Assembly: GCA_965153355.1 (NCBI GenBank)
Contig: OZ231127.1
Span: 54,250,001 to 54,314,000, forward strand
Direction of reading: 5' to 3'
Origin: Flaccisagitta enflata
Lineage: Eukaryota; Chaetognatha; Sagittoidea; Aphragmophora
DNA: 64,000 nt
The notes below the pieces were generated by a model. It worked only from the letters and a program-made list of their open reading frames with translations, was not told the origin of the DNA and made no database searches. Below are positions 1 to 11,018 of this stretch, piece after piece; position 1 is the stretch's first letter; each line of letters opens with the position of its first letter. The position numbers and the translations under genes are program-made.

Positions 1-1505
1 TTTGTCATTTTATGTTATTATGAGTCATTTAAAGTCATTCTTAGTCATTCTAAGTTATTTTAAGTCATTCTAAGTCAATATAAGTCATTACAAGTCATTC
101 TAAGTCATTCTCAGTCACTCTAAGTTATTTTTGGCTTTTGTAGTTTTTAGTAACACTTTGCTTTTTTGCGTTGTTTTTGATCAATTTGGGTCGTCTGGAG
201 TTATTTTGAGTCATTATATTGTTGCTTTTGGTCATTTTTGGTAGCTTTTGGTCATTCCTGGTTGCTTTTAGTCATTTTTGGTCATTTTTGATCATTTACG
301 TCACTTTGTTAATTTAATCTATTTGTGTCTTTTTTGGGCATTTTAAGTCATTTTGGAAGATTTCAGGTCATTTTTGGTCATCTAACATGGTTTCTTGGTA
401 TGTTTTGGTCTTTTATGTTTTTTGGTTTTTTGGTTTTTGTCTTTTTTTTTTGGTTTTTTGTTTTTTTTTGTTTTTTGGTTTTGGGTTTTTGGGTTTTTTG
501 TTTTTTTTTTGTTTTGTTTTTTTTTTTATTTTTTGGTCATCTAGGTTTTTTGGTATGTTTTGGTCATTTTTGTTTTTGGGTATGTTTTGGTCATATGTGG
601 CATTTCAAGTCTGCTGGTTTAAGTCTGCTGGTTTAAGTCTGCTAGTTTAAGTCTGCTGGTTTAAGTCTGCTGTTTTAGGTCTGCTGGTTTAGGTCTGCTG
701 GTTTAAGTCTGTTGGTTAAAGTCTGCTGGTTTAAGTCCACTGGTTCAAGTCTGCTGGTTTAAGTCTGCTGGTTTAAGTTGGCTGGTTTAGGTCGGCTGGT
801 TTAGGTCGGCTGGTTTGAGATGGCTGATTTAGGTCTGTTGGTTTAGGTCTGCAGGTTAAGTCTGCTGGTTTAAGTCTGCTGGTTTAAATCTGCTGATTTA
901 AGTCTGCTGGTTTAATTCTGCTGGTTTAAGTCTGCTGGTTTAAGTCTGCTGGTTTAAGTCTGCTGGTTTAAGTCTGCTGGTTTAAGTCTGCTGGTTTAAG
1001 TCTGCTGGTTTAAGTCTGCTGGTTTAAGTCTGCTGGTTTAAGTCTGCTGGTTTAAGTCTGCTGGTTTAAGTCTGCTGGTTTAGGTCAGCTGGTTTAAGTC
1101 TGCTGGTTTAAGTCTGCTGGTTTAAGTCTGCTGGTTTAAGTCTGCTGGTTTAAGTCTGGTTTATGTATGGTTTAGTCTGGTTTTTGTATGGTTTGAGTCT
1201 GGTTTGAGTCTGGTTTGAGTCTGGCTTGAGTCTGGTTTAAGTCTGGTTTAAGTCTGGTTTAAGTATGGTTTAAGTCTGGTTCATGTCTGGTTTAGGTCTG
1301 GGTTATGTCTGGTTTATGTCTGGTTTAGGTCTGGTTTAGGTCTGGTTTCAGTCTGGTTTAGGTCTGGTTTAATTCTGGTTTGAGTCTGGTTTGAGTCTGG
1401 ATTGGGTCTGGTTTAAGTCTGAGTTTCGGTAAAAAGATACAATAAGGAGTCCGGCCAGTTCAGTTATTTTTGTCCTGCACGCGACTTATAGGTGTTGGCC
1501 TTGTT
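1..1505 (+). mobile_element. Right part of a Helentron-like element with minisatellite core
   Basis: The interval ends in GCGACTTATAGGTGTTGGCC followed by TTGTTTTTTT. The same terminus closes the complete element at 16841-18490 and, inverted, opens the one at 41313. The hairpin end with the (GGTC)n tract is cut off by the window edge. The core is tandem repeats: a 10-bp TAAGTCATTY unit at the left, then a 14-bp AAGTCTGCTGGTTT unit, then an 11-bp AAGTCTGGTTT unit. The last is the reverse complement of the unit in the 41.3-42.8 kb element, so the two are members of one subfamily in opposite orientation. Confidence 0.6.
600..1430. repeat. 14-bp and 11-bp minisatellite arrays
   Basis: From about 600 to 1150 the unit is AAGTCTGCTGGTTT, with many identical consecutive copies around 950-1080. 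From about 1150 to 1430 it is AAGTCTGGTTT with more divergence. They form the core of the surrounding mobile element. The open frames across them are repeat artefacts. Confidence 0.85.
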
Positions 1506-2530
1506 TTTTTTAAATTCAGTATGACAATTTGTCAATTAAAAGTGCTGCTTTTTTCATTGAGTCGAGTAGTACATTACAAACCGCATCAGGCTAAAATGAC
1601 CAAATAAGGCCAGATTTAGGGTATTTTCATGTCCTCATAAACTCGGCCATTACCAGTGGGGCATCAATTACAAATAATCACATTTTTTGCCATTGTCGAA
1701 CTTTACTTTTAGCTAGACTCCAGTAGCTAAGTAGTTACAGGATTAGTCCGGGCCAGGGCAGAAGTAGTGAGATGGTGATGGAGCTGTGGTGTAGGCTCGA
1801 CTTGTCTGGGAAGAGGTAAGTGGTTGACCTAACAGTATTTTAGCTGATAAGACCATGTCACCATGCATGACGAAACATAAGTTTCCGTCGCCGCGTCTAA
1901 CGTGATACGCAAGACAATTCATTTTTAGTCGCCTGCCAAGTGCCTCAATACCCCGCCATGTCGGTTGATCTGTTGGTCAAACCACCTGTTGGTCTGTCTC
2001 CGTTAGGGCGGCTACCTTGAGGGTCAAATGTGGTCTAATTTCAGAACGCCTTAGCCAACTAACCATACACTCTATGTCTTATTCAAAATGGAATTGAGAC
2101 AAGCAGAGATCCGTATCTGGAAAGAAAACCCGCACGGCAACACTATAGAGTTTCAATGGGCGTAAAATTGCTTTCATGTACTTTACCATTGTGTTGCCGT
2201 GTGGGTTTCTTGATCAAATACCGACCTCTGCTTGTCTGATTCACTAAATGCCGCTTAGCATGTATGGTTAGATGGCGGAGGAATTTTAAAATTTGAGCCA
2301 AATTCACCCTTCAGGTAACCAGCCTACTGTCCGTTAGTGACACTTGGACATTTCTCAGCATTTACACGGACAGTGCTCGCCATAATTCATCAGCCTTATT
2401 CATCACCACTCCTGCCTACCAGCATGTGACTTGGGCATTGTTGTATCCGGTCTTGTCGTACTTTACTATATTTTACTATATTGAATCTCTCAAACTGCAA
2501 TCTATCATCGCATTGAAAAGTTTTGCTACA
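1506..2530. other. Intergenic stretch, one hairpin, no gene seen
   Basis: No coding frame, splice pair or RNA gene is recognisable here. The only structure is the inverted repeat at 2099-2244, listed separately. Confidence 0.5.
2099..2244. repeat. Foldback repeat of about 146 bp
   Basis: ACAAGCAGAGATCCGTATCT is mirrored by a reverse complement ending CGACCTCTGCTTGT. Inside that, AACCCGCACGGCAACAC is mirrored by GTGTTGCCGTGTGGGTT. The arms are about 45 bp with a few mismatches and a loop of about 55 bp. It looks like a small foldback MITE. Confidence 0.6.
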
Positions 2531-2815
2531 CTATGAGCGTGTTTCTAGTGAGCACCAAAACCGCGTTTGTTCCTGTGAAACGCGATAACAGTGTGAACAC
2601 ATATTCAAGAATTTCAACTGTCCCATGAGGGAGTGAGCGAAGTGAGTGAGCGAGCCCGTGAACGGAGCGAGCGAGCAAAGCGAGCGTAGCGAAGCGGAGC
2701 GCTGCGGAGCGCTGCGGAGCGAGTGAGCAGAGTGAGCGGTGCGAGCGAACAAACGTAGCAAGCGACCGAGTGGCCCTTTCAAAACGCGATTGTCTTTGAC
2801 TAGAAACGCCCCCAA
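2531..2815 (+). mobile_element. MITE with GAGCGAGC-rich core, copy 1
   Basis: Starts near GAGCGTGTTTCTAGTGAGC and ends GACTAGAAACGCCCCC, which are imperfect inverted termini. The core is a run of GAGCGAGC/AAGCGGAGCGCTGCGG motifs flanked by the conserved TCCCATGAGGGAGTGAGCGA. Relatives lie at 21960-22240 and 29060-29300 (inverted), 39455-39690 (same strand), and as fragments at 5590-5700 and 9290-9425. Reading frames across the core are artefacts. Confidence 0.6.
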
Positions 2816-2889
2816 TTTACGTGAATCAAGAACTCTATGTCTCTATTCGCTAGCTTTAATTTTCTCAAATAGTTCCTTGTCTGTACTTT

Positions 2890-3085
2890 CTAGTGGTGTG
2901 GTACGCAACTTTATAACCCGCTTTGTCTGTTGGTGGGACGGTTGGTCAGTCGGTCGGTCCCTCATTAACGTTTCCAGCGTTTTTTTAGATTTTTCAGCTC
3001 ACTGCTCTTGCTCAACTTCCCTGGTGACGTTTTCAATTGCTGCCCCTACCCAACCCACCCGCAGGCGACTACAACTCGACTCATA
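2890..3085 (+). mobile_element. Helentron-like element, diverged copy
   Basis: It contains the degenerate hairpin end (TAGTGGTGTGGTACGCAACT), CCCGCTTTGTC, a short GGTC tract, CTCACTGCTCTTGCTC, and a diverged far end (CCACCCGCAGGCGACT). The order matches the better copies at 15526 and 22523. Confidence 0.5.
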
Positions 3086-4128
3086 AAAGTAGCCGCACTT
3101 TTGGATAGCAAATTGACATACTAAATTTCAAAATAACTAATCAAAATCTTAGATCGTTAGAAAGCTCTTGAAAAGATCTTTCATTTGGCTTCACTCTGGA
3201 AATTCTAGCTTTATTCGATTAGAAATGGCATAGGAATGAGTAAAAGCATTGCTATTTTCAGTTTGCAATCCTATTGAAAAATTAGCATTTTTACAAATCA
3301 GAAAAGAACTTTGACAAGCTCTAGCTCTTAAATCGTTTGAGATACAGATTTTGAATTAGTCTAGAATGAAAGAAAATTTAAAAACCTTTCAAATCACTTC
3401 AACAAAAAATGTCTAAATTACTATCTAGAGCAGAAGTATGACAACACCCTAAGACTTCATCTATCTATGCAATAAATAATACATAATATGATTCTAAAAT
3501 GTGTTCAATACTTGGTGTTCCTTCCCTGGGCATTAACCACTGCCCACATAGGCCTCAGCAGGAATTTGTAAAGAGATTTTAGGTAAGTTGGCAAGATCTT
3601 CCTCTTGACTTTAAGAGTGATTCTTTTAAGCTTTTCCATGCAACCAAAGTCGCATATCCTTTGCTTAGTAACTGCTTTGTTTGAGACCAAAGCAGGGGTT
3701 GAGATTTGGGCTGTCCCCAAGCTAACCACCAAAAGGTTTGACACCATGTTGTGTGTGCCATTGCTTCTTTTAAACAGTGTAATGTTTTAAAGTGCTATCC
3801 TTCAAAAATTAACTGCAAATTTTTTGCTATTTTTGATTTGGAGTAGCAATCTTGTTTTGTCTGTCATTTCTAAACGCTCTGACTAAGATGAATACGGTTT
3901 GCGTCATTGGATCAGAGATTTGATCTAGTTTAAAAATCTCACTGATTTTTATATAGATTTTTTATTCTAAGCGGAGATATCACTCAAAACATCTGTTGCC
4001 ATACTTTTGCTCTAGATAGTATTTGTTTTTCTTCTTCTTTAACTCAAAATAGGGTGCAGCTTTTTTTTTTAGTCGAGTAGTAGAGTAGCCGTGAAATCTT
4101 TGGCACATCCTGTTTAGCAAGCTGATAG
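3086..4128. other. No firm gene; weak minus-strand coding-like stretch at 3505-3761
   Basis: Mostly AT-rich unique sequence. Between 3505 and 3761 two overlapping minus-strand frames together read like a short protein fragment (AWKSLKESLLK, then YLKSLYKFLLRPMWAVVN), as if one frameshift separated them. I do not recognise it. It may be a transposon or pseudogene scrap. Confidence 0.25.
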
Positions 4129-4975
4129 GGAAAAAAGTCGAAGTCAGTCTTCAACTTTTTGACATATTCGAGAGGAACAGGGTTTTCATTTTCTTATGGG
4201 GAAGTTGCGGGTCTCTTCCGGCTGATTGGTCCCTCAAACAAAATTGATAGGGTAAGCAAATTTGATAACTCTCTTTCATTTGGCGCCAAGCAGAATGCTC
4301 TACGACAAATATTTTTTGCGCTATGATTTTTAAAGATTTATTTACGAAAAATTTAAATGAAATTTTTTTTCGTTTTTTTTTTGTGTATGATCAATAAAGG
4401 AGTGAATTCATGTTAACTTGAGCATGCAAATACATAAAAAATGTTTATGAGCATGGCTGCTCATCTGTGACGGCGTTTTTAAGCATTTTAGCTCATTTAG
4501 CTCAATTAGCTCAATCTATTTTTTTCTGATTTCAAATACGATAAATGAATAAATATTTTCATACTTGTTTAAGCAAGCAAATTGAAAAAACTTGTCAGTG
4601 AGCAGAGCTGCTCACCTGTGAGGTGTTTTTAAGTATTCTAGCTCATTCAGCTCTTATAGCTTGCTCTTTTTCTCTGATTCAAAATAGGATAAATAGATGA
4701 ATGTTTTGATTTAAGCATGCAAATACAAGAAAGCATATCAGTGAGAAAAGCTGGTTATTTGGTTGAATCATTTTGAATACTTTAGCTCATCTAGCTCATT
4801 TGGCTCAGTTCTATTTTTCTCTGATTTTCAGTGCAATCAATACATACAATTGCTTTTGATTTGATCTAACAGAAAAAAGGAAAAATTTTGGTGACTGAAG
4901 CTAAAAGCATGGTGAAAAGTGACCAATGCTTACGACTTTTTTCCTCACGGCGACAGCCGCCATTACTGGTAAAAA
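4129..4975. repeat. Dispersed direct repeat, copy 1, with internal tandem units
   Basis: About 845 bp, repeated at 6698-7545 in the same orientation. Both begin near AAAAAAGTCGAAGTCAGTCT and end near CTCACGGCGACAGCCGCC then ATTACTGGTA. Inside, a unit of about 140-150 bp recurs three times (GAGCATGGCTGCTCATCTGTG, then TTTAGCTCATTTAGCTCA). It could be a non-autonomous transposon or a segmental duplication. Confidence 0.6.
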
Positions 4976-5102
4976 GAGTGGATGGATCAAATATGGAAAT
5001 ACATATATTTCTCAGTTTGTCAACTGCTAAGACAAAGGTGCCCAGTTACATGGATACATCAAAACATGTAAAAAGAAAAGAAAAAAGAAACTCGTCAGAG
5101 TT

Positions 5103-5560
5103 CATTTCAAATCATGTACAGTCTATGGACAAAACAAGGAGAGTAGTTTTTGCCAATCACCGTTATGATGCTTAGGCGTAGTTGATTTTAAAATGTAGGT
5201 TTGTAAATACCCCATATGAATTTACTAAAGACTGAAAGAATTAACAGAAGAACGATTACTACCTGTAGTAATTGTTCAAAATATAGGTTTGTAATTACCT
5301 TCAAAAATATTACTAAGGACTGAAAGAAACTATTGCAAGAACGATTACTACAGGTAGTAATCATTCTTCCGTTAGTTTCTTTCAGTCCTCAGTCATTTTC
5401 TTTGAGGTAATTACAAGCCTACATTTTGAAAGATTACTACAGGTAGTAATTGTTCTTCCGTTAATTCCTTCAGTCCTTAGCATCATACCAGTGATCAGCA
5501 AAATCTACTTTCCTCGTTTTGTCCATAGGCTGTGTACATTTCTTCTTAAAACTGGTCACT
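5103..5560. mobile_element. Foldback element of about 460 bp
   Basis: The outer arms are TGTACAGTCTATGGACAAAA on the left and its near reverse complement TTTTGTCCATAGGCTGTGTA on the right. Several inner blocks mirror (CTTTCAGTCCT and AGGACTGAAAG; GTTTGTAATTACC and GGTAATTACAAGC). The centre contains GATTACTACAGGTAGTAATC, a perfect palindrome repeated with variation. No coding capacity. Confidence 0.6.
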
Positions 5561-5689
5561 AGGTAAATCGCCCAGTTTATGCACTTGCATAGCTCACTCT
5601 GCTCATTCCCTCATGGGACGGCTGAGAAGAGGAAATGATAGAGACATGAGAAATGAAGGCAAATGAGACCAATGAATAATTAGAAACAC

Positions 5690-6010
5690 GCCCTTAGTGG
5701 TGAAAATGTGTAACAAGCCCTTAGTGTAACACGCCCTCAGTGTAGCACATTCTTAATGTAACACGTCCTTAGTGTAACACATCCTTAGTGTAACAAGCCC
5801 TTAGTGTTATGTGTAACACACCCTTGGTGTAATGTGTGACATGCACTTAATGTAATGCGTAACACACCCTTAGTGTAACAAGTTCTTAGTGTAACAAGTC
5901 CTTAGTGTTAGTGTAATGTGAAACACGCCCTTAGTGTAATGTGTAACACGCCCTGAGTGTTATGTGTAACACGCCCTTAGTGTAATGTGTAACACGCCCT
6001 TGAGGGTGAA
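5690..6010. repeat. Minisatellite of CCCTTAGTGTAA units
   Basis: A tandem array of a unit of about 16-24 bp containing AACACGCCCTTAGTGTAATG, with variable spacing. It starts beside a fragment of the GAGCGAGC MITE (TTAGAAACACGCCCTTAG), so the array may have grown from that terminus. Confidence 0.65.
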
Positions 6011-6697
6011 AATGTCTAATAAAATCAGAGACATGAAGGAGATCAGTAGATCTGGAATTGAATAAGTCCAACGACACAACACACAATATATAATACATAA
6101 AACATATAACACAATATATAATGTTGGACGTGGAAATGTAGAGTCATTACTAATCATCTACTAGTAAAGGGGAAACACGGTACCATCTTACTCAAAGATA
6201 TCTCAGCTTCTAGTAAAGCTACAAACTTTAAAAACAAAACAAATTAAGTTTCCTCAAAAAATCTTCAAGATGAGCGCAGTCTGGTCCTGTAGCTTAAACT
6301 ATTTAGAAAGCGCAAAGGAAAGAATAAAAACTATCATTTTGAAAAATGAGAAAATGATTCAAAGGAGATTATTAATGATAGCTTGAGGCAGTCTAGGCTT
6401 ACTAATAAGCAAATTAATTTACATAAAAAAATCTATAAGATATGGCGTTTGCAGCTTAATTGGTAGATGATAGAATTGGATGGTGCCTCATTTAATCAAT
6501 CAGCTTAGCACCACTGATATGTAATATTCTTTGACAATAAGTAGACTAATTTTTTAAATATTTCTGTCAAAAAATGAAATTTATTCCTGGATAGTAGCTA
6601 TTCTGAGAGCAAACCACCAAAAGAATACTGATTTCAGTGACTGCTGGAAAAAGCATGATATGAACTCTATATGCCTCTATGTAGAGGTCAGTTATCG
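6011..6697. other. No feature seen
   Basis: AT-rich unique sequence without a convincing frame, splice pair or repeat. Confidence 0.4.
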
Positions 6698-7545
6698 GGA
6701 AAAAAGTCGAAGTCAGTCTTCAACTTTTTGACATATTCGAGAGAAACATGGTTTTCATTTTCTAATGAGAAAGTTAGGCATCTCCACCGAGCGAATGGGC
6801 CCTCCAATGAAATTGATAGGGTAAGTAAATTTTATAATTCTCTTTCATTTGGCGCCAAGCAGAATGCTCTACGACAAATATTTTTCGCGCTATGATTTTT
6901 GAAAGATTTATTTATAAAAATTGTGAATTGAATTTTTTTCGATTTTTTATGATTTTGAGTAGGATCAAAAAAAGAGTGTATTTATGTTTGTTTGAGCATG
7001 CAAATACAAGAAAACATGTTTATGAGCATAGCTGCTCATCTGTGAGGGTGTTTTGGAGGATTCTAGCTCATTTAGCTCATTTAGCTCAGTTTTTTTTTAA
7101 TTTTAAATGTGATAAATGAATAGATATTTTGATACATGTTTAAGAAAGCAGATACAAAAAAGCATATCAGTGAGCATAACTGCTCATCTGTGAGGGTGTT
7201 TTTAAGCATTTTAGCTCACTTAGCTCATTTAGCTCAGTTTTTTTTATATTTTTAATGGGATAAATAAATGTTTTGATGGGAGCATGTAAATACAAAAAAG
7301 CATGTCAGTGATCATAGCTGATTGTCTGGTTTAGTGATTTTGAGCATTTTAGCTCATCTAGCTCATTTGGCTCAGTCCTATTTTTCTCTGATTTTCAGTG
7401 CAATCAATACATACAATTGCTCTTGATTTGATCTAAAAGAACAAAAAATTTGCAGTGACTAAAGACAAAAGCTTGGTGAAAAGTGACCAAAGCTTACGAC
7501 TTTTTCCTCACGGCGACAGCCGCCATTACTGGTACAATTAGGTTT
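6698..7545. repeat. Dispersed direct repeat, copy 2
   Basis: Second copy of the repeat at 4129-4975, clearly homologous over its whole length. It has the same internal 140-150 bp tandem units and the same GGCGACAGCCGCC end. Confidence 0.6.
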
Positions 7546-8198
<653 letters not shown>

Positions 8199-8371
8199 AA
8201 AAGCAAAGTGTTACAGATGGACAGACAGATGGACCAACTGCACGACATAGCGGGTTATAGAGTTGCATAGCACGCGACTAGAAACTATAGAACATATTGC
8301 ACAGAATTATTAAAAAATCCTTTGTTTATGTCTTCCCAAACAAAAATAAATGTTTGGGCAAAAAGATGTAA

Positions 8372-8622
8372 TTAGATAAAAGAATGGCGATGATTAACTA
8401 TTTTACTGAGACAATGTTTTTTAGCATGATGGTATTCTGCCATTATCCTTTGAACGACTTTAGTGCCAAGAGGAGACATGGATTGGTCTTTTACATAGTC
8501 AAATGAACAGTTGGTCAACCCCGGACAAGGGATCCAAAAGTCATCAAGCAAATTTTCATGCTGACTGCAAGATCGCCTCTCAAGGTTTTTTATACAAATC
8601 TTTCCCTTGTGTTTTCTGGCCT
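8372..8622 (-). CDS. Candidate internal exon, Cys-rich, unrecognised
   Basis: On the minus strand an open frame follows a good acceptor: a pyrimidine-rich run ending TGTTGCTGCCAG at 8623. It reads about 80 residues with balanced composition and several cysteines (LERRSCSQHENLLDDFW, then IPCPGLTNCSFDYV). A possible donor, CTCA|GTAAAA, lies near 8408; otherwise the frame stops at 8372. The composition suggests an extracellular or secreted segment. I do not recognise a family. It could belong to a gene downstream of the membrane-protein gene at 11-23 kb, or be a relic. Confidence 0.35.
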
Positions 8623-8814
8623 CTGGCAGCAACAGTAAAAAGAAAATCAGTCCTCCAAGGATGACGCATGGTCAGCAATACCGGTCACCCTGCTCAATGT
8701 GATTTGGCAAAATTTTTGGGCAAGAACAGGGCAGGGGCCCTTAATCATAGAGGTGCTTTCAGGGGGCCATTTAGAAGACAAGGCTTTGGCGTGGAAGTCC
8801 TGCCAGTATTCATA

Positions 8815-8990
8815 AAGTTTAGTCCCGCTCTAATGAATCTCAAGGGACTAACAAATCTCATCTGTTACAGGCAAAATTTTGTTAGAGCCAATATAGTTGA
8901 TAAAGAAAAACAAGTTGAAGGGACTATAAATTTGCATCCATTAAGCTGGAATTCCGTTAATGGCAGGTCCATTAGAGCGGGGTTCAACTG
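8815..8990. mobile_element. Pogo/Tigger-like MITE
   Basis: The left end AAGTTTAGTCCCGCTCTAAT and the reverse complement of the right end, CAGTTGAACCCCGCTCTAAT, match at 16 of 20 positions. Each end is bordered by TA (8813-8814 and 8991-8992), the target of Tc1/mariner/pogo elements. Termini starting CAGTTGAACCCCGC resemble pogo-type elements. 176 bp, non-coding. Confidence 0.6.
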
Positions 8991-10228
8991 TACTTGATTT
9001 GGCTTGGAAAGTTTAGGATTAGGCTTGAAAGGGTCAGAAGCCGGCTTTGGAGGGCGATTGTGGTGTGAAAGGGGTCAATTTAGGTCCAAGAATGCTAATA
9101 TTAGTTCTGAGAGGGCACAATTATGGCCAAAACTGACTGACTTCAGGTCTGAGAGAAATAATTTCAGGTCCGTGAGGGCTCCACTGACCAGTAATCATGT
9201 GCAATCCTTGACTGACTGGTGAACAACTCAACAAGACAATTGCATATTCAACAGGCGTATTTAACTTGGTTGCCCCCTAAGTTTGTTCACTTACACTGCT
9301 CACTCTGCTCACTAGCTCCACAGCGCTCTGCTTTTCTCTGCCTGCTCTACTCGCTTGCTCCATTCATGGGCTCCCTCTCTCACTTGCTTCGCTCACTCCC
9401 TCATGCAATGGTTGAAATTTCTGAAAATTTGTTCAAGCTTTACATGCAATCAACAAGTATAGTCTTCAGGTATCCCAGATTGGATTCTCCTTACTTACAA
9501 TCTATATGACGGCGAGCATCCTATGGCAAGATTTTGTGTTAACAGGGGTCAAAATCGAAGATCTTATGAGAATGAAAATAAAGAATAACATAAAGAAATC
9601 ATTGAAGTATATCAAAATGGATATTCCTTTAAAAGATTTGCATTCAAATAAGAAAAAAGAGCAAGTACAGCTATCAATAACTCGATATATTCACAAGAAA
9701 AAATTCAAGATTCAATTTTTATTCACTAATAAAAGGCTTGTGTAAATTATAACTTTGCATAGAAAATAAAAAAACACAAAAATGAAGAACAAAGCCGCCT
9801 TCCAAAATTGATTATGGAGGCGACTATGTTTCTGAAAATGAAAAATTTCTCTTCATTTGTAATTTTCACAGCAGCAAAAGGGAAAAAATGTAAGCAAAAT
9901 TTCGCTAAAAACCCTTATTTTCTTTGCTTTTCTCATGTGTATTGCCAATTACGTTCTTTCGAGGTCAGCATATAACAAAGACATACACACAGAGTATTTC
10001 TGGAGATAATTTGTCTCATAAAAGTATTTGTTGCATCATTATTATTCAATAATGCTTGAAGAAATGGGGCAAAAAACTATGTGTTGCCATCAAATGCTTG
10101 CCGTCATATCCAGACCAATGTTGGGAAAAGCCTTTTCGCATAAAAAGTGTTATAATTCAATGTGACTCTTTCGCATTCAGTTATTTAAGTAGCCAACATG
10201 TGTCCCAAGAACAAGTGACGCGGGGTCA
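8991..10228. other. Low-information stretch with one MITE fragment
   Basis: 9004-9200 holds degenerate minisatellite units (AGGTCTGAGAGGG-like). 9290-9425 is a partial inverted copy of the GAGCGAGC MITE, ending CTCACTCCCTCATGCAATGG. 9430-10228 shows no gene or clear repeat. Confidence 0.4.
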
Positions 10229-10444
10229 CAATATCGTTGAGGACGGGTGGGCAGGGGCATCCAACCCCTACCCACTTCCAACAATCAAACGTACACAAAA
10301 AGTATAGAAAACGCTCGTTTTCCCACTTTTCAACTCGATCCCCATGATGGACCAACAGACCATCGGACGGACGGACCAATGGATGGACCAACGGACGGAC
10401 CATCGGACGGACAAAGCCTCTTATAGAGTTGCGTGTCTGCAACT
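10229..10444 (-). mobile_element. Helentron-like element
   Basis: From GGACGGGTGGGCAGGGGC to the hairpin end GAGTTGCGTGTCTGCAACTA, with a (GGAC)n tract from about 10343 to 10410. Both termini are somewhat degraded. Confidence 0.6.
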
Positions 10445-10790
10445 AAAAATGACATGCTTAGAATAAAAGGGTTTATTTAAGTTCTTTGAGGGAGACTTTC
10501 TACAGATTTGTAGAGTGCGGCGCATGAGATATAGATTTGGTTTTCCTTGGCAACCGAGAAACTCAAGGACACAAAGAACAATTGGACAACTTCCATTTTA
10601 TGTACCAAGTTTGTTAAATGACATTAAGATACTTAGATACCTACCTCCAGTAAAGGATGTTTTTCTACAAACCTCATTCTACCAATAGCTTGTTAGCGAG
10701 ACCAACATTCTTTTCTTAAATTATACAGGTATCATTTTTTTCTTCAAATGATAAGAAATACTGTTATCTGTACCATGCATTGGTTTAAAA

Positions 10791-10965
10791 ACGAGGCCAA
10801 ATACATGGCTACCCCAGTCGCGTGCGGGTGGGCAGGGGCCATATTCGAGGTCACCAGACCATTTGGGCAGGAGCAGTGAGGCCAGGAAAAAAAAATCACA
10901 AAAAAAGTAAACCAATGGACGGATGGACAGACAAATGGGGTGTAGAGTCGCGTAGCACGCGACTG
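10791..10965 (-). mobile_element. Helentron-like element
   Basis: Reads ACGAGGCCAAATACATGG at one end, a subterminal AGTCGCGTGCGGGTGGGCAG, GGGCAGGAGCAGTGAGG, a short GGAC tract, and the hairpin AGTCGCGTAGCACGCGACT at the other end. It lies just downstream of the stop of the membrane-protein gene. Confidence 0.7.
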
Positions 10966-11018
10966 AAAAAGACAGTCCTTTTTTTCATGAGCCGCTTTGC
11001 ATATGGCATAGGCATGGG

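Noticed and set aside
325-650. Phe/Leu-rich plus-strand frames
   Set aside because: T-rich simple sequence in a minisatellite element; no start context, domain or splice signal.
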